Positions 29,501 through 42,983 of a stretch of 64,000 nucleotides of DNA are shown here, in pieces. The notes beneath the pieces are model-generated. The model was given only the letters and a program-made list of their open reading frames with translations, had not been told where the DNA came from and did no database searches. Both the position numbers and the translations under genes were made by a program. Numbering within the stretch: the stretch's first letter is position 1; each line of letters starts with the position of its first letter. Source of the stretch: Panopea generosa. Lineage: Eukaryota > Mollusca > Bivalvia > Adapedonta > Hiatellidae. The DNA lies in NCBI GenBank assembly GCA_029582155.1, contig CM055902.1, positions 20,263,748-20,327,747 of the forward strand. The letters run 5' to 3'.

Positions 29501-32500
29501 AACTCAGAAATTTTGATTAAATGTTGTGAAGACAGTTTTTGTTTGTTTGAATATGTAGTGTTATTTTTAAGCCATTGAGGGCTAACAGATGATCAGTTAC
29601 CCTAACCACTGTTTCCTGGGATCCTGGAAGGCTAACCAGTACTCATGTACACCTATCTCCACAAGTAATTGATAACTTTCCCACTTGAATCAGCTGTGAG
29701 AGAGGAATGGCAATGAGACTAAAGTCGTATATCAATAAATACAGAGTGGGCAGCAGAGATTCCATTTTACAACCCCTGGATTAATAGTCTGATGCATTAT
29801 AGATTAAGCTATCTGGGCGCAGGGTTTGTAAATTTTTATTTGTATTTCTATGTATTTGTTTATTTCTGGCTTGTTTCTTTTAAACTACTAATTTATATTT
29901 AATTGGTCATTACCATTATTTTATAAATTCTTCATACTTATTATTTTTAAATAATACATGTAGTTCTGATAAAAAAAATGGCAAAAAAATTGTTTCTTTA
30001 GAATAGTTACAAAATAAACAAAACGTGTTAACTTACTAGTCGCCCACCATCATCGTTTTCTCTGCCTCCAGTTCATGTATCTTGTGCAACAGATCAAACA
30101 TGGTAGTTGCAGGTTTACCAACAATAATCGGCTCTCTGCAGGCTGGAATCTTCACAGAAGCTACAATACTACCCGTACCTGAGCATAGACAATATGTTAG
30201 ACTTTAATCTAAAACATGCAGTGTACTCTGGTTCAAAGTATAAAATCATGCTTATGAATTATAAAAATAAATAAATCATCTCTTCTCTGTACAGTTGTCA
30301 GTCAGTTTTTATTATACAATGGCTATTGCTTGTGAGAAATGACATAACTAAATGTTTCATAAACAAAATGTAAGTTCATCATCTAACAAATACTAGCCAA
30401 ACAAATATAATTTCTAATGCAATATGTCAAATACTAGCAAAACAAATATATGTTTCCAAAGTAATCTGTCAAATATTAGCAAAAAAAATGTATGTTTCCA
30501 AAGTAATCTGTCAAATACTAGCAAAATAAATGTATGTTTCCAAGTAATCTGTCAAATACTAGCCAAACAAATGTATGTTTCCAAAGTTATCCATCAAATA
30601 CTTGAAAAACAAATGTAAATTTCTAATGCAATATGTCAAATACTAGCCAAACAAATGTATGTTTCCAAAGTAATCTGCCAAATACTAGCAAAACAAATGT
30701 ATGTTTTCAAAGTAATCTGTCAAATACTAGCAAAATAAATGTCTTTTTCCAAAGCAATCTGTCAAAAACTAGCAAATCAAATGTATGTTTCCAAAAGCAA
30801 TATGTCAAATACTAGCAAAACAAATGTATGTTTCATAAGCAATCTGTCAAATACTAACAAAACAAATGTATGTTACCAAAGCAATCTGTCAAATAGTAAC
30901 AAAACAAATGTATGTTTCCAAAGCAATATGTCAAATACTAGAAAAACAAATGTAAGTTTCAAATGCAATATGTCAAATACTAGCCAAACAAATATATGTT
31001 TCTAAATTAATCTGTCAAATACTAGCCAAACATATGTTTCCAAAGTTATCTATCAAATACTAGCAAAACAAATGTATGTTTCCAAAGCAATCGGTCAAAT
31101 ACTAACAAACAGATGTATATCATGAAGTCTTCACAGTTATAGTAATATTGCTTTGTACAGATATCAGTTGATTACAAAAATCTGCGAGGAGTTTATTTTG
31201 GATTGTGAGACATTAATGTACATTTTAAATGAATTATGTTTGTTTGCTCACCTGGTATAACGACATCAGATTTTATCGGTAGGAAAGCATCTTCATTTGT
31301 AGCTACAAACAAGTTATCAGGATTCCGAGCATATGTCGCTGCCTTTATCATCTTTCTGTAACTATGATGTGGGTCAAATCCCACAAGGACCCCCTTCACC
31401 TGTATAAAAGATAACTTGTCACATGATGTAAAGAGGTATACAACAACAGACTCATTTTTGTTGTTTTTTATAGGGTTTAAAGCAATTAAAAAAGTTACAG
31501 ATTATATACATGTATGTCAAGTATTGCTATTTTTATTGTCAGAGGAAGATCCCAGACGCGTATACATATTCTCACAATATATAGAGTCATTGGATCGAGA
31601 CAGGCTCCAACCCAGCACCTCAGCAGTAAGAGGTAGGTATATCACAACAAAGCCAGCTTGAGACAGTATTATAAGCACTGACACACCAGAGTATCGTGCC
31701 TTCCGCATGCAAGCTGGGTGCTCTAGCACTACACCTTCACTACAGTTTGAAGGAAGATGAACATGATAGAACAATATGAACATATAGAAAATTCACAATC
31801 TATAAACTTTTGGTACTTACCTCAGGATCCGGTTGCCATTCATGCTGAAACTTGGCCACATCATCAAAACCACTGTCGGTACTTGGTGGAGCATCTGCCT
31901 GAAAAAATATCATACCTTAAACAGGCAATTTCAATAAATTTTCAATGTACATGTATGTAATGCAATTATGAAATTAAAATAACTCAGAAGGTATTCAGAC
32001 CATAGAAGTATTTTCAGAATGGGGCACATGATAATTCAAGAGTCACAACTAAGACTTCAATCATTCTGTCAATTAAGGGATTATATCAGGAAATGATGCT
32101 ATGAATGTCTTAAAAAATGGAATTATTTTTAAAATGGATAAAATACATCTCATTATTATTATTTATTAAAATCTGAATTGTTTGGTATGTGAAATCGCCC
32201 AAAACGAGACAAAATCGATATCTAGATAAGAGGGGTAAACTTGAAACGAAATCCCCATTCTATAAATAGAAAACACATGAATAATGCTTGGCGACATTCA
32301 GACTTTTTCTAAAATGAAATAATTTTTATTACGTGTAAACCTTTATAATGGATCAAACTAAAATTAAATAGATCATGCCTTCAATTTAATCCATATTACA
32401 AAATATATTGCAATTTTAAGCGGGAAATCTATTTAATCTAACCTAGGCATATTGCCATCCCTTTTCAATATATTATTTTGGCATGTAGTAATATCTTTTT

Positions 32501-35500
32501 GGTTATAAAGGGTCAGTGAGTATATATAGACATCATATATTGGAGAAAAAATGCTTATAGCCAATTTTAAACTTTTGAAAATTCCTGATAAATTCCCTTT
32601 TAGAGCATGTCCAGGATTTGAAGATAATGTAAGTTTGGTCAATGAAACATGTGGGTGCCAGAGTGCACACAAGGTCAAATAGTGTAAATTTTCATGATTC
32701 AGGGGCCATATTGGAGAAAAAATCTTATAGCCAATTTTGAAAATTCCTGATAAAATCCCTTTGAGAGCATGTCCAGGATTTTAAGATAATGTAAGTTTGG
32801 TCAATGAAACATGTGGGTGCTAGAGTGCACACAAGGTCAAACAGTGTAAATGTTCATGATTCAGGGGCCATAACTCAGACATTAATTAATTTATTTGGCC
32901 AGATTGAGATCTCCTCCAGACTTTGTCATTTTTATAACTTCTGAATAAGTTTAATATCAAAATGTTGGTGCCAGGGCTGGAAAATTCCACTCATCTGCTC
33001 GCCATGAAAAATGAACATTTGCTCAGTACGAGTAAGATTTAAGAAACTATATAACCTCATATTTGTTTGATATAAAGCATTTAAATAAAAATGTTGGAAA
33101 GGGAGGAAGAGTGGCTCTTATAAGAAATTTCAAGCACTGGGTACTATATGCACACAATCTAAAATCCAATGGATGACAGCTAGATCACAGACAATAGGGC
33201 GATCAGAATAACTCATGCTGAACCTAGCCTTCGGCTGGAACCAGCTGAATATAACATCTTGAAAATAAGAACAGTCTGGTTAAAAGCATATTAATAGTAT
33301 TTTAACTTTAATAAAAGTATAACCTACCCCCAATCCAATACAGTCTATACCTTCATAGCCTAGCTCTGTTGCCAAACTTGGATTTCCAACCATGTACAAT
33401 TTACCTTTAAACCCAACAGTTTTCAGGTAAAGAGCAGAAGCATAGGCTGTACACATTATGTTCTCCTGCAAACAGATGTTATACTCATATTGAACCTATA
33501 CAAGCTGTACACATTATGTTATCCTGCAAACAGATGTTATACTCATATTGAACCTATACAGGCTGTACACATTATGTTGATACAGGCTGTACACATAATG
33601 TTTTCCTGCAAACAGATGTTATACTCATATTGAACCTACACAGGCTGTACACATAATGTCCTCCTGCAAACAGATGTTATACTCATATTGAACCTACACA
33701 GGCTGTACACATAATATTCTCCTGCAAACAGATGTTATACTCATATTGAACCTATATAGGCTGTACACATAATGTTCGCCTGCAAACAGATGTTATACTC
33801 ACATTGAACCTACACAGGCTGTACACATAATGTCCTCCTGCAAACAGATGTTATACTCATATTGAACCTACACAGGCTGTTCACATAATATTCTCCTGCA
33901 AACAGATGTTATACTCATATTGAACCTATATAGGCTGTACACATAATGTTCGCCTGCAAACAGATGTTATACTCATATTGAACCTACACAGGCTGTACAC
34001 ATAATATTCTCCTGCAACAGATATTATACTCAAATTGAACCTATATAGACTGTACACATAATGTTCTCCTGCAAACAGATGTTATACTCACATTGAACCT
34101 ATATAGAACTTTGTCACTCAAATTGAATGAAAACAAATCTCTGAATGGTCGTTTCAACTTTGAACATATTTTCAATAAAAAAATTGGATAATATGATAAA
34201 ACAGGTGACCCACGAGGGCCTGAATCGCTCTACTGGCAACAAATGGAGAGATGAACATTTCAGAAGAAATGTTTTTTGTAAGTTCCTCTTCAACAAATCT
34301 TTTTTAGTAGACCACCATTCAATACTACATGTTGTATATTTAAGGTCTAGGCCATGAACTTCCACAGAAAATGTTAATTAAAGTTTTGCTTAAAATGTGC
34401 TTATAAGCCCTGTGGCGGGGGCATTTGTGATCGAATAAAGTTGGTTAAGAACTTGTCCATGAACTTGTGGTTACATAATTGCTGCGCAAGTTTGGTTAAA
34501 ATTCAATGAAAAATGAAGGTGCTATTTGTGACTACAAAATTTTCCCTATATAATTCTATGTAAAACATTGACCTCTGTGGCTGTCCAAATTTGACCCCAT
34601 GAATTGGACCTTAACAAACCTTCTAGTGGACCTCAATGCAATGCTAAATGTAAAATATCTAAGGTCTAGGCCTAAAACTTTCAGAGAAAATGTGTTTTTA
34701 AAATTTCGCTGAACTTTCAGAGTAAAATGTTTTTTAAAGTTTCACTTAAAATGTGCTTATACACACCCGGTAATCTCCCAAACCATCACATAAATGTGAT
34801 GCAATAAAATGTTCGGTAGCATTTCCGGTGATGGTCTGATCACAAGTAATATTGACAAAGGTGAGTCGTCTTCAATGTTTCCGTATTTTTCTTGTGTTTA
34901 AGAAATAGATAGAGTAGTAGATTAATATTTAATTTTTAAAGAAGAAGTAACAAGGATTATTTATAACTGCCAGTAGGGACTACCCCACAGAAGCACTTCC
35001 TTTTTCCACTAGTGGTTACTAAACCTGTTTTTTCCTGGGAGAGTCGACCACGTTTTGAAAATCATTTGAAAATGTGCAATGTATTCAAAATTTGTTATTT
35101 AATATGTGTATTATGTTGTATACTTGTTTGTATATACGAGTGTGACGGTATTTTTCGCCCAGATATGAGGAAAATTATATTACTATGATTCAATTTGTTT
35201 GAGTATTTAGCAAAATAAAAATTGCCCATTTTCAATTCAATCTTGTGTTCAGTTTTATATCTCCCAGACTGCGGCGTGGTCTAGTGGTAGAGCGTCCGCT
35301 TCGCATGCGGAAGGTCGTGGGTTCAATCCCCGGCCGGGTCATACGAAAGACTTTAAAAATGGTACTAGAAGCTTCTTCGCTTGATGCTCAGCATTTAGAG
35401 GAGAGTTCTATGTCTGGTCGACCTGGTGTCAGTATAATGTGACTGGGTGGGGTATCATACCATGTGTCTGCGGCATGATACTCCAGTGTGACAGCGCTTA

Positions 35501-38500
35501 AAATACTGTCTCAAGTAGACACCATCGCGATATGACTGAAAAATTGTTGAAAGCGACGCTAAACACCATACAACAATATATTCTCCCAGTACATAGTTAC
35601 ACAGAGTCTGTGTTAGTTGTGAACAAATGTTCATAAATAACATATCATTTTCTGAAGCAATGTACATTTTAATAACATTAAGGCCATAATGAATTAATTG
35701 CTAGATTATTATCCCTGCCTGCCCCCTTAATTTTCATGCTGCCCGACCCTTTTTAGAATACTGCCTCAAGTAGACATTAATGCGATATGACTGAAAAATT
35801 GTTGAAACTGACGCTAAAGTTAAATACCAGTAAAACTCTGAATATTTCATAAAAGTCAGTGATTCCTTATTCAAGATATCTAGCTAATTCATCATTTGGA
35901 GTGTAATAGAGTCAGCAACTGAATGTAAATCAAGTGTTAAAAACAGAAAACCTCACTACTTCTTTACAATAGTTCTCCTCACCATTGTGTCACATGATCA
36001 AACACAGACTGCTCCCAAAGCTGTTTGTTAATGTCAACAAAATATTTAGCGAGGCCGTGGTGTAGTGTATAGCATAATAGCTGCTCACACCAGAGGTTAT
36101 GGGTTCAATCCAAACTCAGACTATATAGTCTCTCAAACACAAAACCCAGTACTGATTCTACCCGGAAACGGTTCCAAAAGCTATTCTTGAAAGCTCTGCA
36201 GTGCTAAAATTCATAAAAATCTAAAAACTCAAAATTGCCAATTTTTAAATACTATTTAACAGCAAAAGTTTGGTTATTAAACATAAGTTTTACATATTCT
36301 CTAATAAAGTCACAAAGAAATTGAAATGTTATTAATTTATTAAAGTTGTTTTTAATGCAAATTAAAAAATTTCAGATTTTGAGATTGAGTTTTACTTTAA
36401 GATTCAAAAGTGTGATGAATTTAAACCCAGAGCTTACATGTACATCATTGCCACAATCACGCTCATATAAATTAAAATAAAGCAATACTCAGTATGTTAA
36501 CTGTAAACTCACCATTCAGTTGACTACTGTTAGAAAATATTACACAGCAACATTAAGCAGTGCTGATCAATATTTTAATGTACTTTTTTTTATTGTTTTA
36601 TATTTTTGTACTTATGACAATGTTTTGTAAACTGTTTGATCACAATTAACCAAAAGTAATACAGTTGACTGATCGACTGATTTGCTGAATGTTTAGAGTC
36701 ATTTTTATACCACCAAGGGCTAACAGATGACCAGTTAGCCTAACCACTCTTTCCTGGGATGCTGGAAGGTTAACTAGTACTCAACATACTCATCTTCGCA
36801 AGTAACTGATAACTTTCCCAATTGAATCAGTGGTGAGAGATAAATGATAATGCGACACCCATGTTGTATATCAATCATAATGAAGACTGTCGCCAGACAG
36901 GATTTCAAAATCACGACCCTTGGATCGATATTCAGACGCTTATGGAGCACGGAGTAATTCTTTCATTGTTGCATGTGAAATCTGATCTACAATTTATTGG
37001 TTAATCAATAATGTTTTACAATTTATTTTTGATAGAAATTTCACGTATGTATATGAGGACTTTACTGAAAATTCACAATTCAATATGCTAGCAAATTTCA
37101 AGTTAATAAAAAATAAATAAAATTTTTCTAAAGAAGTTTAAATGAATGATAGTCATACAGACTATGAACTCCTACATGAAACTGTATCATTTTTTTTCCA
37201 AGCACAGGCAGGCCTGGCTAGCCCAGTCGGTAACACATTTGATAATCTGGGGCCATCCTTAAACATGAGGCCCAAGAGGGCCCGAGGACGCATTACTGAC
37301 TCATAGTGGCCATAGCACTTTTAGAAATTTCGCAATATTTACCCTCTTTGGGGGGGGGGGGTCCACTTAACAACTTATAGATAAATACCCGTCACCTCAC
37401 CCATACTGAACAAAAACTTAATTGCTATGAAATGGAAATACTTAAAATTCCCATACCATTCATCTGTAAAACAAATATAGTCCCCATACAGTACACTTTT
37501 ACAACCCAGCGCCTTGATTTGTCAGAACTTCAAACACCAACGCTTAAGGATTTGTTATGAGCAGAAATGCTTTAGATTTTAAAAAGAAGTTTTTTTGTAC
37601 ACATAGATGCGAAAATAAAAAAATCAATTTTCCCTTTAATATTCCTATGTAAAAGTCACCTTACAGGGCCCCAATATATCCCAGCCCCTTGATATGCAGA
37701 ATCTTCAATCCTTGCTGAGGTAAGGATAATTTATATCAAATATCAACTAGTTTGACTGAAAGGTTATTAAGAGGAAGCTTTGTGAAAATTCCCAATTTTA
37801 ACCTTATTGTCCCACCCACCCCCTTTCCCCTTATGGAAATTCAATCCTCTTTGTTGAACAAACTCAAATTTATTCTTACTAGACATATCTACACAAATGG
37901 AAGAAAAAATAAGAATTTTCCATTTTCCCATAGTATTCCTATGTAAAACTCAAAGACCTCTTACAGGGCCTCTATACATCCCATTGTCCCTTGATTTGTA
38001 CAAACTTGGAACTCTTAATCATTGGAATAATTTATATCGAATATGAACACATTTGACTGACTGGTTGTTGAGAATAAGATTTATGAAAATATTCAATTTC
38101 AACCATTTTGTGACCCCACCTGGCCACTTTTAGAAAGTCAATCCTTCATATTGAACAAAATTTTATTTGTTATGACTAGAAGATGATTCAAAACTCGAAC
38201 TGAATAAAAAAAGTCACAAATGAATAAAAAAAAAAAAGAGAATTTTCCGTTTTTCAAAAGTATTCCTATATAAAACTCAAAGCCCCCTTACAGGGCCCCT
38301 ATAAATACAAGATCTTGATTTGTATAAACTTTAAAACCATACTCACTGAGATAATCTATATCAAATATGAACAAATTTGACTGACTGGTTGTTGAGAATA
38401 TTTTTGAAACTGTTCTATTTGAATCTTTTTTTGAGCAACCCTGGCCTCTTATGGAATGTCCATTCTTCTTATTGAACCAAATTTTATTTCCTATGACTAG

Positions 38501-41500
38501 ATGATACTTCAGAACTCAAACTGAATAATAATTTTGCCTAAATAGATGAAAGAATGAGAATTTTCCCATAGTATCCCTATGTAAAATTTTAAGTCCCTTT
38601 ACAGGGCCCCTATAAATATTAGCCTCTAAATTCTTATCTGCAATCAAACCCCTACACATTGGGATAATTTATGCCAAATATGAACAAATCTGACTTACTG
38701 GTTCTTAAGAAAAAGATTTTTGTAATTACCAATTTTTACCCTTTTGGGGCCCCTCCTAACCCCTTAAGACGTTGGAACCCAGTCATTTTTACAAATCTGA
38801 ACCTCCTTGACCAAACAATGCTTCTGTGAAAAAAAAATTTATGTTGATTATAATGACATTGTGTCCTCTAATTGAACCTTTGGGCGGGGTCATTTTTAAC
38901 CCCAGGGACACCATTTGAACAAATCTAACAGAATTATAGTTAGTTATCATACTACATAAACATTTTCAAAATCTGTTGGGCGGTTCATGAGAAGAAGAGT
39001 TTTTAAGTTTTAGACTATTTTTAGTTACGGTGGCCATCTTGAATTTCAGATCGAAAAAATGTTCTGTATAGTCCCCTATGCAATAGAAACATCCATGTGA
39101 AGTTTGAGTTTTATTGGCCCAGTGGTTTCAGATAAAGTGCTGCTAACTGACGACAGATGATGGACGCTGACAATGGGCCATTGCATAAACCCTTCTGAAG
39201 TATGAGTTTAATTGGCCTTGTGGTTTCAGAGAAAGTGCTGCTAATGGACGACAGACAATGTACAACGCATCATCGCATAAGCCCTTTTGGCCGTTGACCA
39301 GTAGAGCTAAAAATAAATTGTTTGCTGTGCTCGTATCTATTCACTCAAAATTACAGTTACCCAAACTTTTTTATTGACTTTCAAACTTTTTTTTTCATGA
39401 TTTCTGTCCATTTGTTTTTAAAAAGACTATGCAAATCGAAATCCCCCCCCCCCCCTCCCCCCACACACAAAAACAAAGATTAGCTGCTAACCCACCCACA
39501 TGAAAAAAACTGGACCGGAGCACACCAAACAAACATTTTTTGAATTATGGCTCAGGGGTCCGCTAACATCATTGTCTGTGACAAATAGTTTACAGCCACA
39601 AATAAATATATGGGGAAGTAGTCCCAAGAAATATGATAAGGTGCACTGACCAATATTAAATTATGGAAATATTGTCTTAAAAAGACGAAAAACGACATAC
39701 AAACAAACAAATTCATCCAAGCAGTCATATTCATGAACTATGATAGTTTTTTTAAGTCTTTACCTCTTCAGCCGGGAATCCCATATCTTTGCATTTCTCT
39801 ACCACTTGTTTTCTTGTTTTACTGCTGTTGTTTGTGATGTAATATATCCTCTTGCCCTGAAAAATACACAACAGCACTGTTTACTGGATATGAAACATAT
39901 TCATTTTTGTGTGCAGATATCTTGCTTAAAGGCTGTGTGTCAGGAATAATATGTCTAAAAAATACAATTATGTGCAAAATGAATATAAAACATCTAACAT
40001 TCATATATTTATATCAACTAAAATATGAACGTTTTGAAATTTTAAATCTGCCCAAAAGTAACACAAATCGATATTTTAATCAAAGTTTGAAATCAAAATG
40101 GAATATCCATCCTTAAAATAAATATTATGCACCTTGACATTTGGGCACAATCTCAGATAAATAAAATTCAACAATTGTGAAATGAATCTAACTAAAAACA
40201 AACTGAAATCACGTGACACATGAATACATTGCAATTTTAAGCAGGAAATTTATTTGAGTGTAAAAATTGTCCATACTGTTAAAGAAATACAATTAAAACA
40301 GAAAGAAGAATGACAAGCACAGTGGTAAAACATGGAGTAAAATTATTATTTATAAATTTTCATTAAACAGCTATTAGATAAAAGTGTCACATAACATTCA
40401 AGTCGAGATGCTATTTTTTAAAACTGTAGCACATGGTCCAGTGGTAGAGCATCAGACCCAGGATCAGAGGGTAATAGGTTTGATCCTCTGTCACAACTGT
40501 GTTGTCTCCATGAGCAAGATACTCAATTATCAACACATGCTGAAGTTCTGGTTCTACCCATGAATACTTTGAGTGTAAAATGTCCAAATTGATTTACTTG
40601 TTTCACAATCAATGTAAAATAAATAAGTTTAAACAAACTGCAATTTCACTTGATGATGCATGAATCACACTGTCATATATGCTCAAATCATGTACCAAAT
40701 AAGCACTGAGTAACACTTCTAGTTATTTAAAGCTAAAACTAATAAATTGTACCAGTATACCGATTGTGAAACAAGTTTTAACAACTTTCAATACACCCTC
40801 GTCTAAGACAGACAAATTACATTTAGCAAATTAAATACTGGCTAAAGTGCCTTTCTCAAGTAGCCAACATCTGAAACTGCCAAGGTGTCAAAGCCACCAC
40901 TAAATCATTGGTCTATTGCTTTACCGCTAGAAGTACCCAACAAAATCTAAAAATTAAATGGAAGAACATAGATAATTACATTTCCTGCTACCATGGCATG
41001 TATCGTATTGCCGAAATTTTGATGAAGGTCAATTTTCTCTGAAATGTTATTGCTTATTCCTCAAAATAGTACAAAGCTTATTATGAAATTTGGAACTGCT
41101 CTCAGGTTCATTTTCCTGGGTAGGGCCAGAACAGTGTTGATTTTGATTTCTACCTTCGGACCAAACAGAAACTTTTGACATGAGTGACCAACACCTGTCC
41201 ATCCACTACTGCCCTGCTTATGCAATCTATGTTTGACCTGCTGTACCTGATATTTTGTTGTATGGTGTTTAGCGTCGCTTTCAACAGTTTATCAGCCATA
41301 TAACAAAAGTGTCTATTTGAGACTGTATTCTTAGCGCTGCCATACTGGAGTATCATGCCACAGACACATGCATGATATGATACTCCACCAAGTCACATTA
41401 TACCAACACCGGGCGCACCAGACCTAGAGCTATCCTATTAATGCCGAGTGCAATTTTTCAAGTTTTTTCATATAACCGAGCCGGGGATCGAACCCATGCT

Positions 41501-42931
41501 GCACCTGAATAAACGTTTTTAAAATGCATACATACCAATTTTTTAAGTTTCTGCAATGCTTCACTACACCCGGGAATGGCAACGTTTCCATGGTACAACA
41601 CACCTGTAAGTATACAACAAACTATCACAGTCAGTTACAGAAACACTAGCATATCCTAACAGTGCCTGCTTGAGACAGTTTTTTAAGCACTGACACATTG
41701 GAGTATCATGCCACAGACACATGGTATGATAACCCATCCAGTCACATTATACTGACACCAGGCCAAATTGAGCTATAGAACTATCCTTTAAATGCTGAGT
41801 GCCAAGTGAGAAGGTTTCTATTACCAATCCATTTTTCAAGTATTTGGTATAACCCGGCCGGGAAAGGACCCATGGCCTTCCGCATGCTAGGGGAATGCTA
41901 TACCCATAGACCATTTGGTCCTGCATTTTGGTGCAAATTGTTCATAAGTGTGCATAGCTTGCAGTTACATGCATGTAACATTGCATAAGTGTGCATAGCT
42001 TGTAGTTACATTCATGGAACTTGGGATACATTCGTATGCTTGTGTCAAAATTTTATAATTGGCTAAAAAAAAATTTTTTTAATATACCATACATGCCTAT
42101 ATAACATACTCACTGACCCATATTGCCAACAGGATATCTATTCAAACATGCCAAAATAATATAATGAAATAGAATTTTCTATCTTGGGCTATGTCCCTAG
42201 GTTAGACTAAATTAGATTTCCCACTTAAAATTGCACAATTTGTGATGTATTAAATGAGTCACATAGTTCCATTTTGATTTCAATTTTATCTGTTATACAC
42301 ATTTACACAAAGTACCAGTAAATATTGTTTCATTTTAGAAAGAGTCTGAATGATGATGTGAAGGTCATCAAGCAGTATTTAAGTGCTGTCTATTTTTAGA
42401 ATGGGGATTTTGTTTCAAGTTTACCAATCCAATATAAATATCAGTTTTGTCACATTATGGTGGATTTGACATTTCAAAACATTTGAATTTCATTCATTAA
42501 TGATAATGAGATGATTTTTATCCATTTTTAAAAATTGTTTTTTTTTCAGAACATTTATAGCATTTTTTCCTGATATACTTCCATTAATAATTAAAATGGA
42601 CTTAAATGATTAGTGTAAGGTTTCTAGTTTGACTATACCAGTGCTGTGTTTTTTTGTGCTTATGTGTGTATTGGAACATATTCATGAATTTGATGTAAAT
42701 AAAGTTGAGTAAAAGATAAAATTGATCAACCAATAATTTGTAATCTTTTTATTTGACATGGGTCACAAGACAATAATCTATGTTATGCTTTAATGAATTG
42801 TTTATCAATAGGGCCATAATAAATTAATTGCTAGATTATCATCTCTGCCAGCCAACCACCTTATTTTCATGCTGCCCCCGACCCTTTTTTTCATAAAAAA
42901 AAAAAAAAAAAATAAAAAAAAAAAAAAAAAA

Positions 42932-42983
<52 letters not shown>

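Noticed and set aside
35271..35342. Functional tRNA-Ala gene
   Set aside because: The D, anticodon and T arms are good, but the acceptor stem does not pair and a SINE body and tail follow, shared with other copies.
39431..39465. Poly-C/poly-G runs here and near 37350 as G-quadruplex regulators
   Set aside because: Single homopolymer runs in an intron; no four-tract arrangement next to a promoter.
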